Origin: CAVZCK01 sp963798805
GTDB lineage: Bacteria > Pseudomonadota > Alphaproteobacteria > Rhizobiales > Rhodomicrobiaceae
Length of the DNA stretch: 64,000 nt
Assembly: GCA_963798805.1 (NCBI GenBank)
Contig: CAWCVC010000002.1
Coordinates: 682,001 to 746,000 of the forward strand
Direction: 5' to 3'
In this document: positions 26,673-35,608 of the stretch, piece after piece
Layout of the letters: the number at the start of each line of letters is the position of its first letter
How positions within the stretch are numbered: the first letter of the stretch is position 1
Program-made: the position numbers and the translations under genes
The notes under the pieces: model-generated
The model's database searches: none
Seen by the model: the letters and a program-made list of their open reading frames with translations, nothing else
What the model was told of the DNA's origin: nothing

Positions 26673-27409
26673 CGGGCATTCCGAAAGACATCAGCGTCAG
26701 CCCTCCCGGCGCCACGGCGCACGCGGCGGCGCTCGTCATTTTCGATTGCGACGGTGTGCTGGTGGACAGTGAGCCGCTGTCCATGCGCGTGCTTCTGGAA
26801 ACGGCGGCTGAAGCGGGGGCGGTGATCGACGCCGAGCAGGGCTATGAGAGCTTTCTCGGCAAAAGCCTCGCCAGCGTCATCGAAATTTTGCGCCGGGACT
26901 ACGGCGTGGCGGTCGATGCTGCCGCGCTGGAGAGGATGCGCCGGCGGCTCTATGCGCTGTTCCGGCAGGAATTGCGCCCCATCTCCGGCATTTCGGCGAC
27001 GCTGCAGGCCCTAGCGATCCCGTTCTGCGTCGCCTCCTCCAGCCAGATGGAGCGTATTCGCCTGTCTCTGCAAGTAGCAGGCCTGGCCAGCTATTTTGAC
27101 AATCGCATATTCAGCGCGTCGATGGTCGAACATGGCAAGCCGGCGCCCGATCTGTTCCTCCACGCCGCACGGGAGATGCACATTGAGCCCGGTCGTTGTA
27201 TCGTGATTGAAGACAGCCCTGCAGGCGTCGATGCGGCGAAGCGTGCAGGGATGCGCGTCTTTGCCTTCACGGGAGGAAGCCATGCGCAATCACCTGCTCA
27301 TCGCGGGGCGCTGGCGGCATTGCAGCCGAGCCTCATCTTCGACGATATGGCGGCCCTGCCGGGGCTGATAGACAGCGTGGTCGAGACAAAAAAGGCTCCA
27401 GATGGGTGA
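26669..27409 (+). CDS. HAD-superfamily phosphatase/phosphomutase
   Basis: A HAD hydrolase of about 246 residues: motif I FDCDGVLVDSEPLS, motif II VASSSQMERI, motif III KPAPDLFLHAA and motif IV IEDSPAGVDAAKRAG. It is in the beta-phosphoglucomutase/2-deoxyglucose-6-phosphatase-like subgroup. The GTG start at 26669 overlaps the previous TGA, and the end overlaps the kinase start, so it is translationally coupled within the polyol operon. It may clear toxic sugar phosphates; that is inference. Confidence 0.8.
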   Translation: MTGIPKDISVSPPGATAHAAALVIFDCDGVLVDSEPLSMRVLLETAAEAGAVIDAEQGYESFLGKSLASVIEILRRDYGVAVDAAALERMRRRLYALFRQELRPISGISATLQALAIPFCVASSSQMERIRLSLQVAGLASYFDNRIFSASMVEHGKPAPDLFLHAAREMHIEPGRCIVIEDSPAGVDAAKRAGMRVFAFTGGSHAQSPAHRGALAALQPSLIFDDMAALPGLIDSVVETKKAPDG

Positions 27410-29000
27410 TCTCGTTGTCGGTGTCGATGTCGGAACAGGCAGCGCGCGCGCCGGCGTGCTCGATCGCGAGGGCCGGCTCCTTGGCCGCGCCGAACATCCG
27501 ATCGCCATCCAGCAGCCGGAAGCTAATCACACCGAACACGATTCCGAACAGATATGGTCGGCGGTCTGCGGCGCGGTACGCGATGCGCTGCGATCGGCCG
27601 ATGCCGTCCCCGCCGATGTCGCCGGTATCAGCTTCGATGCCACCTGCTCGCTGGTCGTCCGCGACCGCGAAGGCCGGCCGCTGAGCGTGTCGCGCTCGGG
27701 CGAGGACCGCTGGGATACGATCGTCTGGCTCGATCACCGCGCCATCGCCGAGGCAGAGGAATGCACGGCGACCGGTCACAAGGTGCTCGATTTCGTCGGC
27801 GGCGTCATGTCGCCGGAGATGGAAACACCCAAGCTCATGTGGCTCAGCCGTCATCTGCCCGACCAGTGGAGAAAGGCCGGCTATTTTTTCGACCTTGCCG
27901 ATTTCCTGACCTGGAAGGCGTCCGGATCGCTTGCTCGCTCGCAGTGCACCTTGACTTGCAAGTGGACCTATCTCGGCCACACCGATCCCGGCTGGCAGCG
28001 GGACTTCTTCGCCACGGTCGGCTTGCCGGACATGCTGGAGCGCGGGCGGCTGCCGCAGCACGCCAGCCCGATCGGCCAGGATCTCGGGCCACTGACGCCG
28101 GAGGCGGCGGAGGCGCTGGGCCTCACGACCGAGGCCCGCGTCGGCGTCGGGCTGATCGATGCGCATGCCGGAGCACTCGGCGTACTCGGCGCCTATGCGA
28201 AAGACCGCCAGGCCATCGACCGGCATCTGGCTCTGATCGCGGGAACTTCGAGCTGCGTCATGGCGCTCTCAGCGGGGGCACGCCCCACTCCGGGCGTCTG
28301 GGGTCCCTATTACGGCGCGGTCCTGCCCGATTGCTGGCTCAATGAAGGCGGCCAGTCCGCCACCGGCGCGCTGCTCGATCATATCGTCCGCTGGCACGGC
28401 GCAGGCGGCAATCCCGATGCCGCGATGCATCGGCGGATCGCCGAGCGCATCATGGAACTGCGCCAGGCCGAGGGTCTCGATCTCGCCGGGCGGCTGCATG
28501 TGCTTCCCGATTTCCATGGCAATCGCTCGCCGCTGGCCGATCCGCACGCCGTCGGCGTCATCAGCGGACTGACGCTCGATTCTTCGTTCGACAGCCTTTG
28601 CCGGCTCTATTGGCGCACGGCAGTCGCCATCGCGCTCGGCGTCCGGCACATTCTGGAAACGCTCAATGAGCGCGGCTACGGCATCGACACGCTTCACGTG
28701 ACCGGCGGCCATCTGAAAAACCCACTTTTGATGGAGCTTTATGCCGACGCCGCGGGCTGCACTGTTATAGAGCCGGCCGCCGAGGATGCCATGCTGCTCG
28801 GCACAGCTATGGTCGCAGCAACTGCCGCCGGCTTTTATCCCAACCTCACCGATGCGGCCACCGCCATGGAGCAGGGCGGCCGATCACGCACACCCGACCC
28901 CAGCGCGCACCGGCGCTTCCTTGCGGATTACCGCATCTTTCTCGAAATGCATGAGCAACGGCGGCGCCTCGATCAGATCGGCCGGGACGTAACCCAATGA
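27402..29000 (+). CDS. FGGY-family pentulose kinase (ribulokinase-like)
   Basis: A 532-residue sugar kinase with the N-terminal phosphate loop VGVDVGTGSARAGVLD, GISFDATCSLVV, WLDHRA, GTSSCVMALS and the C-terminal LHVTGGHLKNPLLMEL. The TCS...HRA combination fits the FGGY pentulose kinase subgroup that phosphorylates D-ribulose or similar ketoses. It completes the locus: uptake, oxidation by two SDRs, phosphorylation. It overlaps the HAD gene by eight bases. Confidence 0.85.
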   Translation: MGDLVVGVDVGTGSARAGVLDREGRLLGRAEHPIAIQQPEANHTEHDSEQIWSAVCGAVRDALRSADAVPADVAGISFDATCSLVVRDREGRPLSVSRSGEDRWDTIVWLDHRAIAEAEECTATGHKVLDFVGGVMSPEMETPKLMWLSRHLPDQWRKAGYFFDLADFLTWKASGSLARSQCTLTCKWTYLGHTDPGWQRDFFATVGLPDMLERGRLPQHASPIGQDLGPLTPEAAEALGLTTEARVGVGLIDAHAGALGVLGAYAKDRQAIDRHLALIAGTSSCVMALSAGARPTPGVWGPYYGAVLPDCWLNEGGQSATGALLDHIVRWHGAGGNPDAAMHRRIAERIMELRQAEGLDLAGRLHVLPDFHGNRSPLADPHAVGVISGLTLDSSFDSLCRLYWRTAVAIALGVRHILETLNERGYGIDTLHVTGGHLKNPLLMELYADAAGCTVIEPAAEDAMLLGTAMVAATAAGFYPNLTDAATAMEQGGRSRTPDPSAHRRFLADYRIFLEMHEQRRRLDQIGRDVTQ

Positions 29001-29021
29001 AGGCGCTCCGGATCAAGCTGA

Positions 29022-30005
29022 TTACGTCCGGTCATTAGCCGTCTCCTCAGCAGGCAAATCTGTCTTGGACTTCGACCTATTCAGCTCCGCGGCCCAAGGC
29101 GGATTGGCGCCGGCGCGGGAAACGTTGATCGATGCGGCGAGCGTGCCTGTCTCGATCGCCGACGCCAGAATTCTCGCCGGGACCGACCGCAGAGCCGCTT
29201 TAGCGAGACAGTGTCTTTCGCTCAGCTCGGCCAGGACTCCCGCGTTGAATGTGTCGCCCGCGCCGACGCAATCGACGACCTCGACCCGCTTTGCCGGCAC
29301 AACGACCGGCGGCAGGCCGCGCATGAAGGCCGTTGCTCCCTTCGCACCTTCGGTGAGTATGACGATCGAAGGACCGAGAGCGAGCACCCCTTGCGCCTTT
29401 TCCGCAAGCGCTTGAGCGCCGTTTATGAGCCAGTCCAGGTCTTCGTTGGAGACTTTGACGATATCTGCGACGCTCAAGAGCTGGTCCAGCCGCTGCCGAT
29501 ATGCGCTTTCGTCGCGGATGAAATTTCGGCGGATATTGGGATCGAGCATGATCGTGCTCCGGCCGGCCTCGCGTTTGGCCAAGGCGGTGTAGGCTTGCCC
29601 GCATGGCTCGTTCACAAGGCTGATTCCCCCGAAGAACATCGCCTCGACCTCGTCGGCTATGGGACCGAAGCTGTCTTCGCGAAGCATGCGCCCGGCGGTA
29701 TTTTCGTCGAAAAAGGCGTAGCTGGCCTGCCCTTCGGACAGCCTGACGAAAGCCAAAGTCGTCGGCAAAGAGCCGGTGACGACAAACGAAGCATCGACGC
29801 CGGACTCGGCAAGGCTGTTGCGCAGTTGGTCGCCGAAGAAATCCGTTGAGAGCCCGGAGAGAAAGCCGACCCGCACACCGAGCCGTCCGATTGCGATCGC
29901 CGTATTGAAGACCGAGCCACCGCAATGCGGGACATATCCGATCGCCCCGCTCCGCGTCATCTCCGGGATCATGTCGATCAGCGCTTCACCGCAGCAAAGG
30001 ATCAT
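29022..30005 (-). CDS. PfkB-family carbohydrate kinase (fructokinase-like)
   Basis: A 327-residue ribokinase-fold protein starting at MILCCGEALIDMIP. It shows GGSVFNTAIAIGRLG near the N-terminus, LDPNIRRNFI in the middle and the catalytic DCVGAGDTFNAG motif with its anion hole. Fructose from sorbitol oxidation by SmoS would be a logical substrate, giving fructose 6-phosphate. It is convergent with the polyol operon, 21 bp apart, with no obvious terminator between. Confidence 0.85.
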   Translation of the reverse strand: MILCCGEALIDMIPEMTRSGAIGYVPHCGGSVFNTAIAIGRLGVRVGFLSGLSTDFFGDQLRNSLAESGVDASFVVTGSLPTTLAFVRLSEGQASYAFFDENTAGRMLREDSFGPIADEVEAMFFGGISLVNEPCGQAYTALAKREAGRSTIMLDPNIRRNFIRDESAYRQRLDQLLSVADIVKVSNEDLDWLINGAQALAEKAQGVLALGPSIVILTEGAKGATAFMRGLPPVVVPAKRVEVVDCVGAGDTFNAGVLAELSERHCLAKAALRSVPARILASAIETGTLAASINVSRAGANPPWAAELNRSKSKTDLPAEETANDRT

Positions 30006-30140
30006 GGCGCTTGGTCTCCAGTCAGTGAGCAATCTGCCCCGATCGTCGGGCTTGGGAAGTCCATTCTGATCGACAAGAACGCGCCCCGACAAGGGAGACA
30101 AGCGCCCCATCGGCACAACAGCATGCCTTCAATGTGAAAG

Positions 30141-31802
30141 TCAGGCGGCGCCGTGAAGCGGGGGATGGGCGCGGCGGATGACAGGCGAGGTGACACGATC
30201 GGAGATCGGCACGTCCCAGACTGCTGCGCCGCCCCGCTCAGCAAATTCGGCAATCATGGAGGGCAGCGAGGCGATCTCCGTCACCGTTTCGCCGGCCAGG
30301 CCGAAGCCGCGGGCGACCGCGCCCAGATCGGTCCGGCCGAAGACGCCGCCGGCATCGGACAGGCCCTCGGCGCGCAGTTTGTGAATTTCGGACCCGTATG
30401 CTCCATCGTTGAGGACGACGATCAGGATGTTGAGCTTGTGCCGGCGGATGGTTTCCAGCTCCTGCACATGCATGATGAGGCTGCCGTCGCCGTCGAACAG
30501 CGCCACCGGCCGGTTAGGGCGCGCGGCGGCGACGCCCATGGCGAAGGAGATGCCGTTGCCGATGGCGCCGAATTCGCGGATGGTCAGAAATCGCTCCTGG
30601 GGCCGCGACGGCATATGCGCGAAGAAATATGAGCAGTGGCCCGATGAATTGACCAGCTCCCAGTCGGCGGGAATGCTGGCTTCGAGCGCGGCAACGACAT
30701 CCCTCGGGTCATGTAAGCCAGGCTCGATCTCGAACTTCGCGCTGTCGAACGGCGCCGTCCGGATGCGCTCGGCAAGCGCCGCCGTTCGCCAGTCCGGCGC
30801 GCGCTCAGGCAGTGCGGCGGCGAGCGCCTCGGCGCCCAGCTTTGCATCGGCGCGCAGATGCGCCTGCGCAGCGACACGTCCCTGGCTGACAGCCAACGGG
30901 TCGAGATCGATCTGCAGCACCTTCGCCTTTGGCCAGAGCTTTCCGCCGTCCGAATTGTGCTGCGCCAGCGAGCAGCCGATGGCGATGACGAGGTCCGCTT
31001 CGGCGAAATAGGCGCGCGCCACCTCCGAGGAAAAACCTCCCGCGATGCCGATCGAGAACGGATGATCATGGAACAGGCCGCGCGCCGGCAAAGTGGTGGC
31101 GAGCAGGGCATCACAGCGCTCCGCGAGCGCACGGCAGGCCGCGGCGGCGCCTGCTTCGACTGCGCCGAGCCCGGCCATGACCACGATGCGCCTGGCATCT
31201 CTCACAATGGCGGCTGCGCGGGCAACATCGTCCGGATGTGGGGGCACCGGCGCGAGGCGCGGCAGCAGCCGATGCGAAGGCTCCGGCAACTCATCGCCTC
31301 CCGCCCAGAGCCGGTCCTGCAGATCGAAAGGCACGCCGACCACAACCGGACGACGCTCGCGCCGGGCCTGCAGGAAGGCGTCTTGCACGCCGGCCGGCAT
31401 CCGCTCGGGCAAGTGCAGGCTATGATAGGCGGCGCCCGTCGCGACGATAAAGGGCCTCTGATCGATGGCCTGATTGTACCAAGCGGCCTTCAAGGGCGCC
31501 TCTCCGGCAAAGACGACCAGCGGCAGCCTTGCCCGCACGGCGGCTGGCAGCGCGGTCATGATCTGCGTCAACCCAGGCCCGCAGGTCACGGTGGCGACGC
31601 CGACATCGCCGGTCTTGCGCGCATAGGCCATGGCGGCGGCGACCGCGCAATGCTCGTGCCGCACATAGATCATCCGGCAGCCCACCTCGGACAGCCGTGT
31701 CGCCCAGTTCATATTGGCGTCGCCGAGCAGCGCGAAGCAGGTCCGGGCGCCTTCCTGCCGGAATGCGCGCGCCAAAACGTCATAAGTCTTCGTGCCGCTC
31801 AT
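30141..31802 (-). CDS. Thiamine diphosphate-dependent enzyme (acetolactate synthase-like)
   Basis: A 553-residue three-domain ThDP enzyme. The cofactor glutamate lies in RHEHCAVAAAMAYARKTG, and the ThDP/Mg motif is FDGDGSLIMHVQELETIRRHKLNILIVVLNDGAYG (GDG...N). It is a decarboxylase or carboligase of the benzoylformate decarboxylase/acetolactate synthase group; the FAD-type sequence features of true AHAS are not obvious. It closes a minus-strand cluster with LigK-type aldolase, dihydroxyphthalate decarboxylase-like and Tct transporter genes, so a 2-oxo acid from aromatic breakdown is a reasonable but unproven substrate. Confidence 0.8.
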   Translation of the reverse strand: MSGTKTYDVLARAFRQEGARTCFALLGDANMNWATRLSEVGCRMIYVRHEHCAVAAAMAYARKTGDVGVATVTCGPGLTQIMTALPAAVRARLPLVVFAGEAPLKAAWYNQAIDQRPFIVATGAAYHSLHLPERMPAGVQDAFLQARRERRPVVVGVPFDLQDRLWAGGDELPEPSHRLLPRLAPVPPHPDDVARAAAIVRDARRIVVMAGLGAVEAGAAAACRALAERCDALLATTLPARGLFHDHPFSIGIAGGFSSEVARAYFAEADLVIAIGCSLAQHNSDGGKLWPKAKVLQIDLDPLAVSQGRVAAQAHLRADAKLGAEALAAALPERAPDWRTAALAERIRTAPFDSAKFEIEPGLHDPRDVVAALEASIPADWELVNSSGHCSYFFAHMPSRPQERFLTIREFGAIGNGISFAMGVAAARPNRPVALFDGDGSLIMHVQELETIRRHKLNILIVVLNDGAYGSEIHKLRAEGLSDAGGVFGRTDLGAVARGFGLAGETVTEIASLPSMIAEFAERGGAAVWDVPISDRVTSPVIRRAHPPLHGAA

Positions 31803-31863
31803 GACGCAGCTCCTGTTGCCAAATCGAAGCAAGATTGGAAGCGTGAGCGCATGCAGGTGTTTC

Positions 31864-32751
31864 TCAACACCGGATTGCGGGCAAGAGCCGCTCGGCGAAC
31901 TCACGCACGCTCGCCTTTTTGCCGCCTTCCGGGGCGGACGCGCCCGCCCGCGCAATCGATCGCTCCCAATTGACGGTCGCGCTGGCCATGCGGTTCGGCA
32001 GGCCGAGGTCGGCCAGCGTCTTGGCGACCTCCTCCATCTCGGCGGCGCGGCGCTCGCCATGCATCATGGCGCGCTCAAAATTATACGCGGCATGCTCCGG
32101 CCAATTCATGCCGGGATGGCTGCGCATCAGGGAGGCGAGCACCTCCTCCTCGACCCCGGCGGCGACGGCAGCAAGCATGCATTCGGCGGTGAGCGCTTCG
32201 AGGCCCTTCACCATGACCGAGCGGATCATCTTGATGGAGGAGGCGGCGCCGACCTCTCGGGCCACCACGCGCGGCGCCATCGGCAACTCCGTCAGCAGAG
32301 GCGCAACGGTTTCCGCATGCGGGCCGGAGATAAGCAGCGGCACCATATTCAGTTTCGGATGCACGGGAGCCATCACCGCCACGTCGACATAGCGCCCGCC
32401 GGCCGCCCCGATCACCTGCGCGGCCCGGCGTTTCGAGGAGGGGGCGCAGGAATTCAGATCGCACCAGAATGCACCTGGCGCGAGATATGGCGCCGCGGTC
32501 TGGGCGGCGATAACCGCCTGATCGGCGGTGACGACACAGAACACCATCTCGGCGCCGTCTACGGCTTCGGCAGCGCTGCGGCACCCTTCCACCCCCAAGC
32601 TCCGATAACGCTCGGTCATCAGAGCGGCGGTAGCGGGATCCTCGGATTTAATATCGTAGGCCCGTATCAATTTGCTGCCGGCGCGACCCCACCCGGTCAC
32701 GATTGCGCTTCCCGCCTCTCCCATGCCGATGAACGCCAGCCTGGTAAGCAT
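31864..32751 (-). CDS. NAD(P)-dependent oxidoreductase (6-phosphogluconate/hydroxyisobutyrate dehydrogenase-like)
   Basis: A 295-residue protein with N-terminal Rossmann motif FIGMGEAGSAIVTGW, the DLNSCAPSSKRRAAQVI segment and the catalytic lysine region SSIKMIRSVMVKGLEALTAE (DUF1932 C-terminal type). ATG 32751 has GGAGGAAG upstream. Relatives are 3-hydroxyacid dehydrogenases. It lies between TctB and the ThDP enzyme and is likely part of the same catabolic operon. Confidence 0.8.
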   Translation of the reverse strand: MLTRLAFIGMGEAGSAIVTGWGRAGSKLIRAYDIKSEDPATAALMTERYRSLGVEGCRSAAEAVDGAEMVFCVVTADQAVIAAQTAAPYLAPGAFWCDLNSCAPSSKRRAAQVIGAAGGRYVDVAVMAPVHPKLNMVPLLISGPHAETVAPLLTELPMAPRVVAREVGAASSIKMIRSVMVKGLEALTAECMLAAVAAGVEEEVLASLMRSHPGMNWPEHAAYNFERAMMHGERRAAEMEEVAKTLADLGLPNRMASATVNWERSIARAGASAPEGGKKASVREFAERLLPAIRC

Positions 32752-32803
32752 CTGACTTCCTCCACGAACGGCAGTAGACATTCGCACCCGTCATTTCGCA
32801 ATT

Positions 32804-33295
32804 TCAATGCGTAAGGGCGAAAAGCATCCGCGCCACCCACTCGTCGATCATGCCGGAGGGGGTCGGAATGTAAAGGACGGTCGCAAACAACACGGAAAAG
32901 CCCACGGAAAAGACGATCGCGCCCAATATGCCTAGAACCATTCTCTCGACCTTGAGCAGCCACAAAGACAGCGAAATCGTGCAGGTCGTCGCGACGATGA
33001 AGCCGATGTTTGAAAGCAGCCAAGGGTAGATCAGCCAGAGCGCCACGAAGCCGATAAGACGCCAGCCGATCCAGCTTGGCGCGGAGACGAGCTTCGTAAG
33101 CTCCGCATCCAAGGGCTCCGTCGCTTCCCTGGAGACAAGGTCTTTGACCGATATGACGAGGCTCCCGGCAATCACCAGGATGACCAGCACGGTCGGATAA
33201 ACCCGCGCCATGCCAGTGATGTGGGTCGACTGAACGCCCAAAAGCGCCGCGAACGTCACGATCATCAGAAGCGACGCCAGTCTGAAATAAAGCAC
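32804..33295 (-). CDS. Tripartite tricarboxylate transporter small membrane subunit (TctB)
   Basis: A 163-residue protein with four membrane segments (LASLLMIVTFAALLGVQS, YPTVLVILVIAGSLVI, IGFVALWLIYPWLLSNIGF, and the C-terminal LGAIVFSVGFSVLFATVLYI). It matches the TctB family, including the typical Y-P-LLG-IGF-x-AT-x segment. TctB works with a 12-segment TctA and a periplasmic TctC. Here TctA is only a remnant and TctC is absent, so this subunit is probably non-functional unless partners exist elsewhere. Confidence 0.8.
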   Translation of the reverse strand: MLYFRLASLLMIVTFAALLGVQSTHITGMARVYPTVLVILVIAGSLVISVKDLVSREATEPLDAELTKLVSAPSWIGWRLIGFVALWLIYPWLLSNIGFIVATTCTISLSLWLLKVERMVLGILGAIVFSVGFSVLFATVLYIPTPSGMIDEWVARMLFALTH

Positions 33296-33383
33296 TGGCG
33301 CACCATCCTTTTCGTTCAGTTGCCCTGGGACTTACCCGAAGCCGACGACATGCATTTGCCTCGCCAATTTGGCCTGTCGGTCC

Positions 33384-33731
33384 TCAGCGCGCCGCTGTCG
33401 CCCAATGTCGTCTCAGCCGGCCGATGACAGAGAAGGTAATGATGCCGAGGGAAATGAGAAAAAAGCCGTCGGCGATCGGCCGGCTGAGGACGCTCGAGAC
33501 GGAATTGTATGTCGTCGCCAGCACCAGCGCCTGCTGCTCGAGCAAGGGACCGAGGATGACGGCGAGGACGATCGGCAGGATCGAGATGCGCAGGGCCTGG
33601 AACAACAGGGCGAGCGCGGTCGCGCCGAACATCACCGCGATGTCGACCATGCTGTTTTCGATGGCATAGGAGCCGAGGATCGAAAAGAGCGCAACGAATG
33701 TGGCGATGACGCTCTTGGGGATCTTGAGCAC
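33384..33731 (-). pseudogene. TctA large permease, C-terminal remnant
   Basis: Only about 115 residues are present (KIPKSVIATFVALFSILGSY, then PIVLAVILGPLLEQQALV and VLSRPIADGFFLISLGII). They match the last quarter of TctA permeases, which are about 500 residues long. The N-terminal three quarters were deleted together with any tctC. A GTG at 33731 with AGGAG upstream could start a short product, but it would lack the conserved core. Confidence 0.75.
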
Positions 33732-33861
33732 CGCAGCGCAATCTCCTGCCGAACTTATAAGTTTATGCTATTCATCTCGCTGCTGATTCGACGACATGAA
33801 AGGGCTGAGAGCCTCTGGCTACGCACAATTCCGTGACGGCTTTCACCTGCGGAGCCGCAAT

Positions 33862-34741
33862 TCACGCCGTCGGCAGGCCCTCGAACAGCTCCTCGACCGC
33901 GAATCTGCGCGGGATCAGGCCCTGCCGGAACGTGATTTCGATCGCGAGCTCCAGATTGCGGCGGTTCTCTTCGACGCCGAACGGATTCATGTCGGTCTGG
34001 CCTGGCTTGGGAAGGCGCGCAGCGCGCTTGGACGCCTCAAGAAGCCTATAAGTTTCGCGGACGGCTTCGGGAGCTGATCCGCAGAGCGCCGTCTTCACCG
34101 CCACCAGGTGATTGATCTGAATCGCGCCATATTTCTTCTGCCAGCTTTTGGCTGCCGTATCGGGGTCGGGGATCAGCGGTCTGAAGTCTCGGATCGTCGA
34201 TGGCTCCGGCTATGACTGCCGCATCGATTTCACCGGCGAGCAGCATGGATTTGAGATCCTGATCCGGTGCGGCGCGTTCGGCGTTCGGCGGATCGGCAAA
34301 CCCAGCCACATGCGCATCCTCGAACGTCACCCACTTAATGCTGTCGAGGTCGACGCCGTACTCATCGGCCAGAATGCCGCGAATCCAGGTCACGGTCGTC
34401 ACCGTATAGGAGCGGATGCCGACGCGCAGCCCGTTGAGGTCGCCGGGCGACAGCGCGCCGCGCTCGGCATTGTAGACGATGAACGGATGCTGGAAGCGCC
34501 CGATCAGCACCGCGGGCAGTAATGTCAGCGGCACGCCTCGCGCCTTCGCCATCAGAAAGGTGACGATCGCCAGCTCGGCGACATCGAACTCCAGATCGCG
34601 CACCACGCGCTTGAAGGCCGTATTCGGCACTTTGACATCGGCGAAGTCCAGCTCCACCAGCGAAGAGGTGACGTCCCCGCGTTTGAGGGCGGCGGTCACC
34701 GGGTAATCGCCGAGCAAAGTCTTCAGTTTGTTCGCGCTCAT
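33862..34741 (-). pseudogene. 4,5-dihydroxyphthalate decarboxylase-like gene, frameshifted
   Basis: The protein from ATG 34741 matches the 4,5-dihydroxyphthalate decarboxylase family (substrate-binding-protein-like fold): LKTLLGDYPVTAALKRGDV, NTAFKRVVRDLEFDVAELA and GLRVGIRSYTVTTVTWIRG. Near 34180 the frame shifts; RPLIPDPDTAAKSWQKKYGA, INHLVAVKTAL and PFGVEENRRNLELAIEITFRQGL continue in the next frame to 33862. A one-base change would restore about 290 residues. The reaction would feed protocatechuate into the 4,5-cleavage route that the neighbouring LigK and LigJ types serve. Confidence 0.75.
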
Positions 34742-34760
34742 CGCATCGCCCCGTCACGGC

Positions 34761-35453
34761 TCATATTTCATCGGGCGTATCGACATAGCGCAGCCCGGCT
34801 TTCTCGAGCGCCTCGCGCATGCCGTACATATCGAGCCCGAGCTCGCCGGCACCGAGGCGCTCCCGCTTCTCGGCTTCATTGGCCGTGCGCTGGTTGGCCG
34901 CCGCGAGGACCGAAGCCGCATCGCCGCGCGGCACGATGACAACGCCGTCATCGTCCGCAACCACCACGTCGCCGGGATTGACCAGAACGCCGGCACATAC
35001 GACCGGCACATTGACCGAGCCGAGCGTTGCCTTCACGGTGCCTTTGGCCGAAATCGCGCGTGACCAGACCGGGAAGCCCATCTCCTTCAGCGTCGCCACA
35101 TCGCGGCAGCCGGCGTCGATCACCAGGCCCACGCCGCCGCGCGCCTTGAGCGGGGTGGCGAGGAGATCGCCGAACATACCGTCCGTATTGTCGGCGGTGA
35201 CAGCGACGACAACCACATCGCCAGCTTTCACCTGCTCGATCGCGACATGCAGCATCCAGTTGTCGCCCGGCTGCGCCAGCACGGTCACGGCACTGCCGCC
35301 GATCCGCGCTCCGGGCCAGATCGGCCGCATGTAAGTCTTCATCAGCCCGAGCCGGCCCATGGCCTCATGCACCGTAGCAACGCCATGCTCTGCGAGGGCG
35401 GCGATGCAGCGGGCATCGGCGCGCTCGATATTGCGGACGACGACGTTGCTCAT
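34761..35453 (-). CDS. ligK: 4-carboxy-4-hydroxy-2-oxoadipate aldolase (RraA fold)
   Basis: A 230-residue RraA-fold protein. LigK/GalC-type enzymes split 4-carboxy-4-hydroxy-2-oxoadipate into pyruvate and oxaloacetate at the end of the protocatechuate 4,5-cleavage pathway. Visible features are ATVHEAMGRLGLMKTYMRPI near the N-terminus, GGVGLVIDAGCRDVATLKEMGFPVWSR (D-x-GCRD metal-site motif) and GDVVVADDDGVVIVPR. The LigJ-type hydratase at 36970 supplies its substrate. It is divergent from the LysR-type gene. Confidence 0.8.
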   Translation of the reverse strand: MSNVVVRNIERADARCIAALAEHGVATVHEAMGRLGLMKTYMRPIWPGARIGGSAVTVLAQPGDNWMLHVAIEQVKAGDVVVVAVTADNTDGMFGDLLATPLKARGGVGLVIDAGCRDVATLKEMGFPVWSRAISAKGTVKATLGSVNVPVVCAGVLVNPGDVVVADDDGVVIVPRGDAASVLAAANQRTANEAEKRERLGAGELGLDMYGMREALEKAGLRYVDTPDEI

Positions 35454-35608
35454 ACCAGCACGTCCAAAGCTTCGCGGAAGAGGCAGTTATCTGCCTCGGG
35501 ACAGGTCATGCGGCAGCATGGGCGATAACCGCCGGTTGCGCTATTTCAATAATTTCGCCAAGCCATAAGAACTTGCTATAGCTTGCCCGAACCGCAGAGA
35601 CGTTGGCA

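Noticed and set aside
30141..31802. Naming either ThDP enzyme ilvB
   Set aside because: Both have the general ThDP fold, but their catabolic context and lack of an ilvN neighbour do not support biosynthetic acetolactate synthase.
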